DNA of 64,000 nt from Terriglobia bacterium (GTDB taxonomy: Bacteria; Acidobacteriota; Vicinamibacteria; Vicinamibacterales; CAVVIG01). The position numbers were made by a program, and so were the translations under genes. This document shows positions 34,278-43,172 of this stretch, in pieces. The notes beneath the pieces are model-generated. The model searched no databases. It was given only the letters and a program-made list of their open reading frames with translations, and was not told the DNA's origin. Position 1 is the first letter of the stretch, and each line of letters opens with the position of its first letter. The stretch lies in assembly GCA_020073005.1 (NCBI GenBank), contig JAIQFX010000006.1, forward strand, positions 1-64,000, given 5' to 3'.

Positions 34278-35252
34278 ATGAAGAAACGCGTCTTCGTGTC
34301 AGCAGTCTTGGCCGTGGCCACGGCGGTCGGCGCCCTCACCACGATGCACGCGCAGGGCGGCCCGGCTGGCCCGCCCATCGCGACGCTGCCGTTCCACGTG
34401 GTGGAGAACTTCTTCCACTATCCCGCCTACTCCGTCATCGGCCGCCTCAGCGGCGTGGCGGTGGGCCCGAACGGCAACATCCTGGCGCTCAACCGGGGCT
34501 ACCACCCGGTGCTCGAGTTCAAGGCCGACGGCAGCTTCGTGCGCACGTGGGGCGAGGGGTCGAGGATGTTCGAAGGGGCCCACTCCCTCCGCTTCGACCG
34601 TCAGGGAGACCTTTGGTACATCGACGCGGCGGACAACATCATCTTCCACTTCGACAAGGAAGGGCGCACCGTGGGCACGCTCGGCACGAACCCGGAGCCG
34701 TGGACCTGGTTGACCCACGTCATCGAGCGCGCAGTGCCGGGCAGGGCGAACCTCTATCAGGAGACGGACATCGGCTGGAGCAGGGACGGCAGCATGTTCG
34801 TCGCCGATGGCTACGGCAACTCGCGCGTGGCGAAGTACGACAAGGACGGCAACTTCGTGAAGGCGTGGGGCGAGCGCGGCGCGCAACCGGGCAACTTCAA
34901 CACGCCGCACAGCCTCGTGGTCGACAGCAACGACGTCGTCTACGTGGCCGACCGCGGCAACAGCCGCATCCAGACCTTCGACACGGAGGGGAACCGCAAG
35001 GCGGTGTGGAACATGCCGACCGCGCCCTGGTCGCTGTGCCTCACCGGCGGCCCGAACCAGGTGATGTTCGTCGGGAGCGTGGGCCGCGTCTACAAGATGG
35101 ACCTGACCGGCAAGATCCTCGGCGCCTTCGGTCGCTCAGGCCGCATGCCCGGCAGCCTCGACTCCATCCACCAGCTCGCGTGCCCGGATGAGAAGACGCT
35201 GTACCTCGCGAACCTGTACGCGAGCCGGCTGGACAAGTGGGTCGCGGAGTAG
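34278..35252 (+). CDS. Secreted NHL-repeat beta-propeller protein
   Basis: The start ATG 34278 follows GGAGGAG. The 324-residue protein has a signal peptide (to about residue 26), then NHL/six-bladed propeller repeats (GVAVGPNGNILALNRGYHPV, SMFVADGYGNSRVAKYDKDG, VVYVADRGNSRIQTFDTEGN). The arrangement resembles the lyase domain of peptidylglycine alpha-amidating enzymes, and many bacterial members are annotated so, but activity is not shown. It should be periplasmic or extracellular. Confidence 0.82.
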   Translation: MKKRVFVSAVLAVATAVGALTTMHAQGGPAGPPIATLPFHVVENFFHYPAYSVIGRLSGVAVGPNGNILALNRGYHPVLEFKADGSFVRTWGEGSRMFEGAHSLRFDRQGDLWYIDAADNIIFHFDKEGRTVGTLGTNPEPWTWLTHVIERAVPGRANLYQETDIGWSRDGSMFVADGYGNSRVAKYDKDGNFVKAWGERGAQPGNFNTPHSLVVDSNDVVYVADRGNSRIQTFDTEGNRKAVWNMPTAPWSLCLTGGPNQVMFVGSVGRVYKMDLTGKILGAFGRSGRMPGSLDSIHQLACPDEKTLYLANLYASRLDKWVAE

Positions 35253-35269
35253 CCATGGACTGACGCGGC

Positions 35270-35593
35270 TCATTTTGCTGCGGTCATCGAGTCCACCTGG
35301 ATCGTCCTGGTCTTGACGTCCAGCGTCCCTCTGACCGTCACTTTTTGGGCCGCGAACTTTTCCGGCGTCCGCTGGTCGCTCAGCGCGTACACGTCCTTGC
35401 CGTCATACAGCACGTACGTGGCGCCGTGCTCCTCGATGCAGGCTTTGGTGCACTCGGCGTCGGTCGGTCCCATGCGCATCGAGGCATGGTCGTCGGCGCA
35501 CATGCTGTCCGAGATGGTGCCGGTGAAGGTCCGCTGAGGCGGCGCTGCCTGCAGCGCCGCCAGCGCGAGAAGACCTGCGATCGGAAGCTTCAT
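35270..35593 (-). CDS. Small secreted protein (DUF5818-like)
   Basis: The 107-residue protein has a signal peptide (MKLPIAGLLALAALQA) and a compact beta domain with TGTISDSMCADDHASM and ECTKACIEEHGATYVLYDGK. The Cys spacing and YALSDQRTPEKFAAQKVTVR end are common in secreted acidobacterial proteins that I associate with DUF5818. Function unknown. Convergent with the NHL gene. Confidence 0.75.
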   Translation of the reverse strand: MKLPIAGLLALAALQAAPPQRTFTGTISDSMCADDHASMRMGPTDAECTKACIEEHGATYVLYDGKDVYALSDQRTPEKFAAQKVTVRGTLDVKTRTIQVDSMTAAK

Positions 35594-35599
35594 GCGCGC

Positions 35600-36202
35600 T
35601 TATTGTCCCGGGATCATGAGGTGGGCCGTCGTCGTGCCCGCATTCATGATGAACACGCCGCCGCCGCGCCCGTTCTCGGGCAGTCCGAGTGACGCGCCGG
35701 TGGCGCCCGGCACGGCGATGGTCATGTGATGCGGCGAAATGTGATCCTTGTCGGGGCCGGAAAAATGGTACCAGACGGATCCGTATTCGGGCTTCGCGCG
35801 GGTGCCGTCCGCTTCCATCGCCTTGAGCATGGCCTCTGACTTCGCTCTGTCCCCAGTCGCCTCAGCCTTCAAATTCTGAGCCTCGCGCGCCAGGTTGCCG
35901 AGGCTCGTGCACTGGACCGCGAACGGCTGCTGGAGCGGAAAGCCCGACCGGTCGTAGCAGACGAGCTGGTTGGTGCCTTTCCGCAGCGTGTCGTACGTGA
36001 AGTCGGGTTTCCACTTGATGACCGTCGCCTGGTCACGCAGCGGGGCCGGCGCGGCGATCAAGGCCTTGTCGACGTCGGCCTGCGACGCCCCCGGCTGCAG
36101 CGGCGGCGGGGGCGGCGGCGGGGTATTGCCGCGCCCTCTCTGCGCCACCAGGCTGGGCGCAAGTGCGAGTGCGATAAGAGCGATCGGAATCAGGCGTTTC
36201 AT
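35600..36202 (-). CDS. Secreted hypothetical protein, 200 aa
   Basis: ATG 36202 is preceded by GGAGG within a dyad and is preferred over the ATG at 36217. After the signal peptide (ending SLVAQ) comes a Pro-rich stretch and a domain containing ATVIKWKPDFTYDTLRKGTN and QLVCYDRSGFPLQQPF, then DHISPHHMTIAVPGATGAS. I recognise no named family. It lies six bases from the DUF5818-like gene on the same strand, so the two are likely cotranscribed and both exported. Confidence 0.72.
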   Translation of the reverse strand: MKRLIPIALIALALAPSLVAQRGRGNTPPPPPPPLQPGASQADVDKALIAAPAPLRDQATVIKWKPDFTYDTLRKGTNQLVCYDRSGFPLQQPFAVQCTSLGNLAREAQNLKAEATGDRAKSEAMLKAMEADGTRAKPEYGSVWYHFSGPDKDHISPHHMTIAVPGATGASLGLPENGRGGGVFIMNAGTTTAHLMIPGQ

Positions 36203-36209
36203 AAGTGAC

Positions 36210-36225
36210 CTCCGCAACTGCGGAG
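36210..36225 (-). promoter_or_regulatory. Dyad overlapping the ribosome binding site
   Basis: CTCCGCA-AC-TGCGGAG. On the minus strand the right arm plus the next base is the GGAGG ribosome binding site, with about six bases to the start at 36202. It can fold in the RNA and hide the site. The arrangement parallels the palindrome at 2619-2636. Confidence 0.55.
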
Positions 36226-36323
36226 TTTATACACCCACGGGCGCTGCGCCCGACCAGATTTCTCTGTGGACCAGCCGGCTCATAATCGGTGTCCAAGACT
36301 CATCTAGCCGAGCGACTCAGGCT

Positions 36324-36751
36324 CGCAACGACCACCTGTCCGGCCTCGAGTACCTGGGCATGGTCGGTCAGCTGAGGGACCTGCCCGCGCAGGCGGCCGC
36401 GGCAAGGTCGTGCTCTTCAGCTCTCACGAGCTCGAAACCGTCGAGCGCGTCGTCTCCCACGTCGTGATCCTGCACCGCGGCAAAGTGGTCGCGCTGGGCC
36501 TCGGCTTGTTCCTGTCGACCATGCCGGCCACGACGCTCTCCGGATTCGGCACGCCAATCAGCAGCATGCCGCCGTTGTTCCAGAAGCTGAGTTACGTCAA
36601 CCCGCTGCGCCACATCGTCGCGTTACTGCGCAGCGTGTACCTCAAAGGAGTCGGGTTCGACGTCCTGTGGCGGGAGATCGCTCCGATGGCGGTGTTCGCC
36701 GTACTGCTGCTCGGCATCAGCGTGTGGCGCTTCCGCAAGTCCCTGGAGTGA
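36324..36751 (+). pseudogene. Relic of an ABC-2 transporter (ATPase fused to permease end)
   Basis: Three conserved pieces of an ABC export system lie side by side without the parts between. First is an ATPase segment HLSGLEYLGMVGQLRDLP (after Walker A). Next, in another frame, is the ATPase end VVLFSSHELETVERVVSHVV then ILHRGKVVA. Last is the final membrane helices of an ABC-2 permease (LFLSTMPATTLSGFGTPI, NPLRHIVALLRSVYLKG, LLGISVWRFRKSLE). Walker A, Walker B and most of the permease are missing. The 3' part overlaps the gene on the opposite strand. Confidence 0.75.
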
Positions 36752-39700
36752 CGCCCCGGCGCGCAGACGCGCCCCGTATGCGCGCACGCGCTGCTCGATG
36801 GACGCGCGCTGCTGCTTGAGCCGGACGAACCGCTCGCCATAGCGCCGCAGGAAGTAATCGATCGTCTCGATCCGGATCCTGATCGACGCGAGCGGCCGAT
36901 TCTCGTCGATGTCCTTGAAGGCGAAGAAGGGTGTTCCCGAGCATTCGATGATCTGCTCGACGGCCGCATAGGCCGGCGCGTCATGGCCGCACTTGAAGCT
37001 CGACAGCTCGAGCGCGACGAGATTCGGATGGCGCGCGACGAACTTGGCGGCCCAGATCTTCTGGTTCGTGCTGGCGGCCGACGTGTTCTTCCAGACGTCG
37101 CTGATGTCGAGGGGATGCGAGATCGCCCCGGCGCGCACCTCGTCGCCGAACAGCCGCTCGAGCACGTCCTCGTCGCGCGGCAGCGTGTGCTGCGAAAAGA
37201 TGGGATACCCGAGCTTCTGCAATTGCTCCAGGATTCCATGGTTGATGCCGGGATCGTGATGATAGGGCCGCGCAAGGACGACGATCCCCAGCCGGTCCTG
37301 TCGTTCGAGCGTCTCGAGGACGTCGCGCGCCCGCGAACGAATGGCCGACCAGCACTCGTGGTACGCGCGGAAGCCCGCCGCGACCGCCCGCCAGTTTTCC
37401 TCTTCGGAGAGTCCCAGCAGCGGGCCCCATGCGCGGAACATCTGGCGCGCGAACAGACGCCGATCCGACATGTCGACGATCGGATTGAGATAGGCGATGC
37501 CTTTGTCCGCGAAGGTATCGGCCTCCTTCGTGAACGCCGCCTTGACGGCCTCGGGCGTCGCCGCCGCGTTCGGGCATGCGTTGTCGGCGCGCACGTTGAC
37601 CAGCGGCGAGTCGAGCACGTCGAACATGGGAAAGAACACGCAGTCGAGCGGCGTGCGCGCGTGCTTGACGCGAATGAGGTTGTCGACGTGCGCCAGCGCC
37701 ACTTTCGACGGGAAGCACGGGTCGATGGCGCCGCGGCTGGAGCCGCTCCGATACAGTTCGGCGCTCGTGTAGTCCGAGTAGACGAGGTTGGCGGCTGGGA
37801 CGCCGAGGCTCTCCAGATACGCGCTGAAGAGCGGCGCGTACGTGTAGAAGTTCAGGACGCGCGGCATTCCGATGCGCACGTGCGCGCGACGCCGCATGCG
37901 CCCGGCGCGCTCGCGCGTCTGGCGGCCCCACGCGCGCGCCGGCACGGGATCCGCGACGTTCGGCGGCCGTCGCGGTTTCCACACCTCGCGTGCGGCGAAC
38001 TCGACGAGGTCGGGATTGGCCGCTTTGTTGCGGTCGAGCTCGCTCCGGACGGCGCGCATCTCCGCCAGGTCCTGCGCCGCGCCCTTGTCGCAGGCGGCCA
38101 TGATGAATCGCCGCTCCCGCCGAACCCGCGGCGCGCCTTCGGCTGATTCGCGCGGAGCCGCGTCGGGCAGATGAACGTCGACAAACGTGCGCAGGCAGGT
38201 GTTCTTGCAGAAGCGGCACCGTGTCTCTTCGTTGCACGTCGTGTGATAGGTAATCGCCCGCACGGCCGCACAGCCGACGAACGTCGTCCGGCGTCCTTCA
38301 CCGACGAGCCGGATCGCCTCGAGCGCCGCGCCGATTGCGCCGGATTCGGCCCGATGCTCGTGGACGAAGATGGCCGGCTCGACGCCCGTGCCCTCGAACG
38401 CGGCCCGGATGAAGTCGACCTCGGCCTTGACGACCGCCAGATTGTTCTGCGTGCCACCCTGCAGCACGAAGCGTGTCCCCAGGCGCGCCGGGTTCGCGAC
38501 ACCGGCGACATAATAGAAGATGTTCTTCGGCAGGACGGCCGCGAGGCCCGCCAGGATTTCATCCGCCTGCCATCCCTGGCGCTGCGCGTTGACCAGGTCG
38601 GCCTGCAGGAACACGGCGCAGCCGTAGCCGAAGACCGGCATGCGATGCGCCGCAAAGGCGTGTTCGGCGTAGCGATCGACGCTGATCCCCAGCGCATCGG
38701 CCGTGGATTGCAGAAAGTAGCCGTTGCCCGCGGAGCACTGCGTGTTCAGCCGGAAGTCGTTGACCCGGCCATGCCTGAGCACGATCAGCTTGATGTCCTG
38801 GCCGCCCACGTCGACGATGACGTGGGGATCCGGAAAACTCTTCAGCGCCGCCTGCGCGTGGGCCACCGTTTCGACCAGCGCCACGTCGGCGTCGAGCACG
38901 TCCCGCAGGATGTCCTTCGCGTATCCGGTGGTCCCGGCGCCGGCGACCTCGAGGCGCGCGCCGCCGGACTCGATTTGCCGCTCGAGTTCGCCCAGCAGAT
39001 CGATCGCATCCTGAATCGGATTCCCGCGCGAGAGCCGGTACGATTTGGCCAGCAGCTCGCCCTGTTCGGACAGCAGCACCGCTTTCGTCGATGTCGATCC
39101 GCCGTCGATGCCGAGGAACGCACGCACGGTCTCGCCCGGTGCAAATGCCCGCGGCGCGAACGGCGTCGGCCCGTAGCGGCGGGTGAACGCCGCGAGCTCG
39201 GCATCCGACGCGCACAGGGCCGCCGCGCCCGACGTGGTCTTTTCCTGCGCCCGTTCGGCGCGCAGGTACCGCTCCAGGGCCGCCGTCCCGCGGTAACGGC
39301 CGACCTCATCGTCTTCCCGCCGGCCCGCTTCGACGGCGCCCATCGCCGCGAAGTACTGCGCGCGGTCGGGGACGTTGATGAGCGCATCGATGGTCGTGGC
39401 GTCGCCGACGTCGACCTGGCGATCGGCCCACATCTTCGGGATGTTCGCGTGCCACGCCTCCCGCATGCCGCGGATGAACGTGTTGGGACCGCCGAGGAGC
39501 AGGACGCGCGGCCGCAGCGTGTTGCCGCGCGCCAGCACGGTGAGGTTCTGCAGCACGATCGCGTCGAACAGCGACGCCATCAGCTCTTCGACGGGCACGC
39601 CCTGTTTCTGCAGGCTGTTGATGTCGGTCTCCGCGAACACGCCGCACTTGCCGGCGACTGGATGAATGCGAACGCCGGCGTACGACAGCCGGCCGACCTC

Positions 39701-40174
39701 GGCGGCGGGGATGTTCAGCCGGGTGGCGATCTTGTCGATGACCGCGCCGGTGCCGCCGGCGCACCGATCGTTCATCGACGCGATCTTCTTGCGGCATCCG
39801 GGCTGTCCGGTCTCTGCGAACATGACCATCTTCGCGTCCTGGCCGCCGAGCTCGACGACCGAGTTGGCGTCCGGATGCAGCACTTCGACGGCCAGCGAGA
39901 CGGCGACGACTTCCTGGACGAAGTGCGCGCCGATCAGCCGGGCGAGCGAGCTCCCGCCGGACCCGGTCACGAACACGCGCGTGTTGGCGGGCGAGACGTC
40001 GAGGTCCGCCTCCAGCCGCCTGAGGAACGCGAGCAGCTTTTCCGGCTGTCGCGCCTCGTGGCGTTCGTAGGCTTCCCAGAGGATGCCGCCGCGATCGGAC
40101 GCGACCGCGACGGCCTTGATGGTCGTCGAGCCGATGTCGATGCCGACGAGGTGGCGCGCGCCCGAGCGTGTCAC
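36623..40174 (-). CDS. Double acyl-CoA dehydratase activase with DUF2229-like region
   Basis: The 1183-residue protein (GTG 40174) has two ASKHA ATPase domains of the BcrAD/BadFG type. Domain 1 shows GIDIGSTTIKAVAV, ELGGQDAKMV, NDRCAGGTG and GKCGVFAET; domain 2 shows FLGIDGGSTSTKAV, VDVGGQDIKL, NTQCSAGNGYF and YGCAVFLQADL. Each domain offers two Cys, so one chain should hold the bridging [4Fe-4S] cluster of archerase-type activators. A Cys cluster (TTCNEETRCRFCKNTC) and a DUF2229-like part (PRVLNFYTYAPLFSAYLESL, AIDPCFPSKVALAH) follow. It should couple ATP hydrolysis to low-potential electron transfer. The last about 43 residues come from antisense reading of the ABC relic. Confidence 0.85.
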   Translation of the reverse strand: MTRSGARHLVGIDIGSTTIKAVAVASDRGGILWEAYERHEARQPEKLLAFLRRLEADLDVSPANTRVFVTGSGGSSLARLIGAHFVQEVVAVSLAVEVLHPDANSVVELGGQDAKMVMFAETGQPGCRKKIASMNDRCAGGTGAVIDKIATRLNIPAAEVGRLSYAGVRIHPVAGKCGVFAETDINSLQKQGVPVEELMASLFDAIVLQNLTVLARGNTLRPRVLLLGGPNTFIRGMREAWHANIPKMWADRQVDVGDATTIDALINVPDRAQYFAAMGAVEAGRREDDEVGRYRGTAALERYLRAERAQEKTTSGAAALCASDAELAAFTRRYGPTPFAPRAFAPGETVRAFLGIDGGSTSTKAVLLSEQGELLAKSYRLSRGNPIQDAIDLLGELERQIESGGARLEVAGAGTTGYAKDILRDVLDADVALVETVAHAQAALKSFPDPHVIVDVGGQDIKLIVLRHGRVNDFRLNTQCSAGNGYFLQSTADALGISVDRYAEHAFAAHRMPVFGYGCAVFLQADLVNAQRQGWQADEILAGLAAVLPKNIFYYVAGVANPARLGTRFVLQGGTQNNLAVVKAEVDFIRAAFEGTGVEPAIFVHEHRAESGAIGAALEAIRLVGEGRRTTFVGCAAVRAITYHTTCNEETRCRFCKNTCLRTFVDVHLPDAAPRESAEGAPRVRRERRFIMAACDKGAAQDLAEMRAVRSELDRNKAANPDLVEFAAREVWKPRRPPNVADPVPARAWGRQTRERAGRMRRRAHVRIGMPRVLNFYTYAPLFSAYLESLGVPAANLVYSDYTSAELYRSGSSRGAIDPCFPSKVALAHVDNLIRVKHARTPLDCVFFPMFDVLDSPLVNVRADNACPNAAATPEAVKAAFTKEADTFADKGIAYLNPIVDMSDRRLFARQMFRAWGPLLGLSEEENWRAVAAGFRAYHECWSAIRSRARDVLETLERQDRLGIVVLARPYHHDPGINHGILEQLQKLGYPIFSQHTLPRDEDVLERLFGDEVRAGAISHPLDISDVWKNTSAASTNQKIWAAKFVARHPNLVALELSSFKCGHDAPAYAAVEQIIECSGTPFFAFKDIDENRPLASIRIRIETIDYFLRRYGERFVRLKQQRASIEQRVRAYGARLRAGASLQGLAEAPHADAEQQYGEHRHRSDLPPQDVEPDSFEVHAAQ

Positions 40175-41943
40175 GACGGTTGCTCGATGGGCTTGTGCCC
40201 GATGACGGCCGTGGGCGCCCGCCGTGGCCTGTCCATCAGATCGCTGACGTGCAGCACGAAGTTCGCAGCGCTCCCCGCGACGCCGGGATGATGCGGAACC
40301 GCATGGAGCGCCCGACGGAGATCCGGGTGCTCACCGACGTACGCGCGGATGTCGTCGAGGCGTTTCGCGGTTGAGGCGAGCGCTGCCGCGAACTCCCTCC
40401 GCGCCCGCGTCTTGGCGTCGGCGAGCGTCATCTGCACGCGGCTCCGCGCGTGCACCTCGCCGTCGCCGGCGGTCTCGATCGGGAGAAAGAGGATGTCCTT
40501 GAAACGGTTCACCACGGCGGACTGCGCGCCGTCGGACTGCGTCGACGGCATGCAGCCGAACGGCTTCAAGCTCAGCACCATGTGACAGTGGTGATGCACG
40601 GTGTGATACACGGTCTTGGCCACTTCCAGATGGCCCTCGCCGCCGCGGGCCAGCGGATTGTAGAAGGGCGCCGCGAGCCGCGCCAGTTCCTCCTGCTCGG
40701 GCAGGCGATGCACGAGCCCGCCGAGCGCATCGACGAGACGGTGGTACTGCCAGGCCCAGAAGCGCTCGCCGGCCGCGAAGAGCGCCCGGCGGCCCCGGTA
40801 TCGGAGCTCGCTGGCGAGATAGCGGAGCGGGACGCGCCACCGCGGCCCGAGGGGAAGATCGAGACCGCGCCGCATGTCGGCGATGAGCCGCTCCTGGAAC
40901 AGCAAATACATGACCCACGATCCGATTGGATCGACGAGCACTTCCGCGCCTTCGGATTCGAGGAACGCGAACATCTCGAAGTTCCCGGCGCTCTCGGTCG
41001 TCTGCGCCCAGAACTCGCCGGTCGTCTTGACGACCGGCTTCACGCGCAGTCGATCGACTTCGATCGCGTCTACGAGCGCGCGCACCTCGGCGAGCGCCTC
41101 GAAGAGCGCAGCGCCGAAGAGATGCTCGCGGATCTTGCCGAGCGTATTGAGGAAGTCGTACCGCGTGCCGTCGTGCGGGAAGATGGGGGCGAGCCAACGC
41201 GGTGGCCAATCGCGAAGCTCAAACGGCGCACGCTCGCGGACGAGGCACGCCAGCCGCGAGACCACCTCGCGCATGACGCGATCGGTCTCGCCGGCCACCA
41301 CTTCGTACGGCCGTATGTGATACGCGAGTTGATGGAGGACGTCGCCGAGCGTGAAGGCGATGAGCGCGCCCATCCCGAAGTCCACGGTGAACTTCAGGCC
41401 CGGTTCGCCGGACGTGGCCTTCAAACCGTCGTTCTGCTCGAACAGCAGGACGCGGAACCCGTCGAACCCGGCGTTGTGCAACGCGAGCCGGTACTCGGCC
41501 TCGTACATGCCGAACCGGCACGGGCCGCACGTGCCCGCGGTGAAGAAGACGTAGCGGTCGATGATCGCTTGCCGCGTCAGGCCGCCGGCCTCCAGTCGGC
41601 GGAGATACTGAATGAGCGCGCCGACCGTGAAATAGGTCGGATTGCACTGCCCGACGTTTCCGTGTTCGCGCCCGAGCTGGTAGGCGGCGGCGTCGGGGGC
41701 TGACAGCGCATCGCACCGGTAGCCCGCGCCTTCGAACACGGCCCGCACCAGTTCTTCGTGCTTCCACGTCAGGCCGCCGAAGAGAATCGTCACGCCGTCA
41801 CGCTCGGCCGCGGTGAACGGACGCTCGGTCGGACGATGGAAGTGGACCGTCGTCGCGGCGTCGAGGCCGGCCGCCGCCTCGAGCCGCGCGCGCTCAGCGG
41901 CAAGGCGCCGGAGAATTTCGGCTTCGCGCTCGTCGGCGCTCAT
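40171..41943 (-). CDS. 2-hydroxyacyl-CoA dehydratase-like / activase C-terminal protein
   Basis: The 590-residue protein (ATG 41943) matches the C-terminal half of the giant single-chain activases. It has HGNVGQCNPTYFTVGALIQY, FFTAGTCGPCRFGMYEAEYR and SLKPFGCMPSTQSDGAQSAV, with Cys expected to bind an Fe-S cluster, and no membrane helices. Together with the next gene, which it overlaps by four bases (GTGA), it is a split version of that enzyme. The substrate is unknown. No classical HgdA/HgdB or CoA-transferase genes are nearby. Confidence 0.75.
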   Translation of the reverse strand: MSADEREAEILRRLAAERARLEAAAGLDAATTVHFHRPTERPFTAAERDGVTILFGGLTWKHEELVRAVFEGAGYRCDALSAPDAAAYQLGREHGNVGQCNPTYFTVGALIQYLRRLEAGGLTRQAIIDRYVFFTAGTCGPCRFGMYEAEYRLALHNAGFDGFRVLLFEQNDGLKATSGEPGLKFTVDFGMGALIAFTLGDVLHQLAYHIRPYEVVAGETDRVMREVVSRLACLVRERAPFELRDWPPRWLAPIFPHDGTRYDFLNTLGKIREHLFGAALFEALAEVRALVDAIEVDRLRVKPVVKTTGEFWAQTTESAGNFEMFAFLESEGAEVLVDPIGSWVMYLLFQERLIADMRRGLDLPLGPRWRVPLRYLASELRYRGRRALFAAGERFWAWQYHRLVDALGGLVHRLPEQEELARLAAPFYNPLARGGEGHLEVAKTVYHTVHHHCHMVLSLKPFGCMPSTQSDGAQSAVVNRFKDILFLPIETAGDGEVHARSRVQMTLADAKTRARREFAAALASTAKRLDDIRAYVGEHPDLRRALHAVPHHPGVAGSAANFVLHVSDLMDRPRRAPTAVIGHKPIEQPS

Positions 41944-41954
41944 GTCGGCGCTCG

Positions 41955-43148
41955 TTACTCGACGTTGCCGCGAACGCCTTGGAAGCCGTGCAGGGCCTGC
42001 TTCGCCAGCAGCGTGATCACGCGGCGGTCGTTGTAGCAGTAGCCGACGATGTGATTGAGCGTCGAGAAGCAGTGGGCCTGGCACGAGGCCTTCATCGTGT
42101 CGAGCTGGGCGGCATCGAATTTCGGCGCCCCGATCCGGCCCCAGTCCTCGGTCGCGTTGTAATTCGGGAAGCACGGCGCCAGGCTCCCGTCCACTCGGAT
42201 GATGATCGTGTTCCGGCCGGCCCGGCAGTTCCATGATTCCGAGTGCCCGCCGCGCATGAACGTCTTCATCTGGGCGAGCCGCTCGATCGAGTTCGCCATC
42301 TGGTAGCCCGACCGCTGTTTGTCGATGAGCCAGTCGATCGCGGCGTCGACCTCCGCGTGATCCTCGGGCTGGATGTAGGTCGGGTTGTTCTCGAGGTGCT
42401 TGAAGTTCTTCTGCTCGAGCAGCGGCGGCTCGTTGATGTGGTAGTCGGTCGAAATCTTGTGCTCGCGCGCGATCTCGGTGAGCGCCCGCACGTCGTCGAG
42501 ATTGTTGCGGCAGATGTTGATGTTGAGAAAGACCGTGTAGCCGTACCTGTACTGCTTCTGGACCAGATACTCGAAGTACGGACGGATCGGATTGAGCGCC
42601 TTCGGAAGCCCCGGCTTTTCGTCGACGGCGTCCACGGCCAGATTGAAAGTCGCGACACCGGCGTCCGCGAGACGATCGATCACATCCGGTTTCATGAGCC
42701 GGCCGTTGGTCGGCACGTAGATCCAGAAACCCTTCTTCGAGGCGTAGTCCACGACCTTGTGCACGAACTGGGGCCGCAACAGGACTTCGCCGCCCATCAG
42801 CGCGAGCAGGCGGCAGGGCGTCGTCTCCAGCCAGTCGATCGAGGCACGCGCGACTTCCTCGGTCATGCCCTTGACGCGGTTGTCGTACGACCAGCAGTAG
42901 TTGCAGTCCAGGTTGCACTTATATTCCGTGAATAAATACGCGATGATCGGCTGGAAGTCGCCGGGAAGAAGACGCGACTTGAAGTACGGCACGGCGAATC
43001 CGCGCATCGCGTGCCAGATTTGCGCCGGCGTCCAGTGCCGCTCGCCGTCGCCGGGCCACGCATCGTTGGTGAGCAGTTCAGGCCGCTGGGGGAAGATCGG
43101 GGCCGGCAGCCGCTCGCCGGCCGCGCGCGTCGCACCGTCGGTGTCCAT
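41955..43148 (-). CDS. Radical SAM protein with C-terminal cysteine region
   Basis: The 397-residue protein has the radical SAM cluster motif CNLDCNYCWSYDN near residue 80, the glycine-rich ALMGGEVLLRPQF and a TIM-type continuation. The C-terminus has further Cys (ESWNCRAGRN, LAPCFPN, ASCQAHCF, VGYCYN), compatible with a SPASM-like auxiliary cluster. It should generate a 5'-deoxyadenosyl radical and modify a peptide or small molecule. The next gene starts 11 bases after its stop, so both are cotranscribed. The combination with activases is not one I can link to a known pathway. Confidence 0.85.
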   Translation of the reverse strand: MDTDGATRAAGERLPAPIFPQRPELLTNDAWPGDGERHWTPAQIWHAMRGFAVPYFKSRLLPGDFQPIIAYLFTEYKCNLDCNYCWSYDNRVKGMTEEVARASIDWLETTPCRLLALMGGEVLLRPQFVHKVVDYASKKGFWIYVPTNGRLMKPDVIDRLADAGVATFNLAVDAVDEKPGLPKALNPIRPYFEYLVQKQYRYGYTVFLNINICRNNLDDVRALTEIAREHKISTDYHINEPPLLEQKNFKHLENNPTYIQPEDHAEVDAAIDWLIDKQRSGYQMANSIERLAQMKTFMRGGHSESWNCRAGRNTIIIRVDGSLAPCFPNYNATEDWGRIGAPKFDAAQLDTMKASCQAHCFSTLNHIVGYCYNDRRVITLLAKQALHGFQGVRGNVE

Positions 43149-43172
43149 GGCGTATTCCTCTCGGAGAGCGTG

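Noticed and set aside
38171-40291. 706-residue plus-strand frame opposite the activase
   Set aside because: The minus strand has the complete ASKHA motifs; the plus frame shows no domain.
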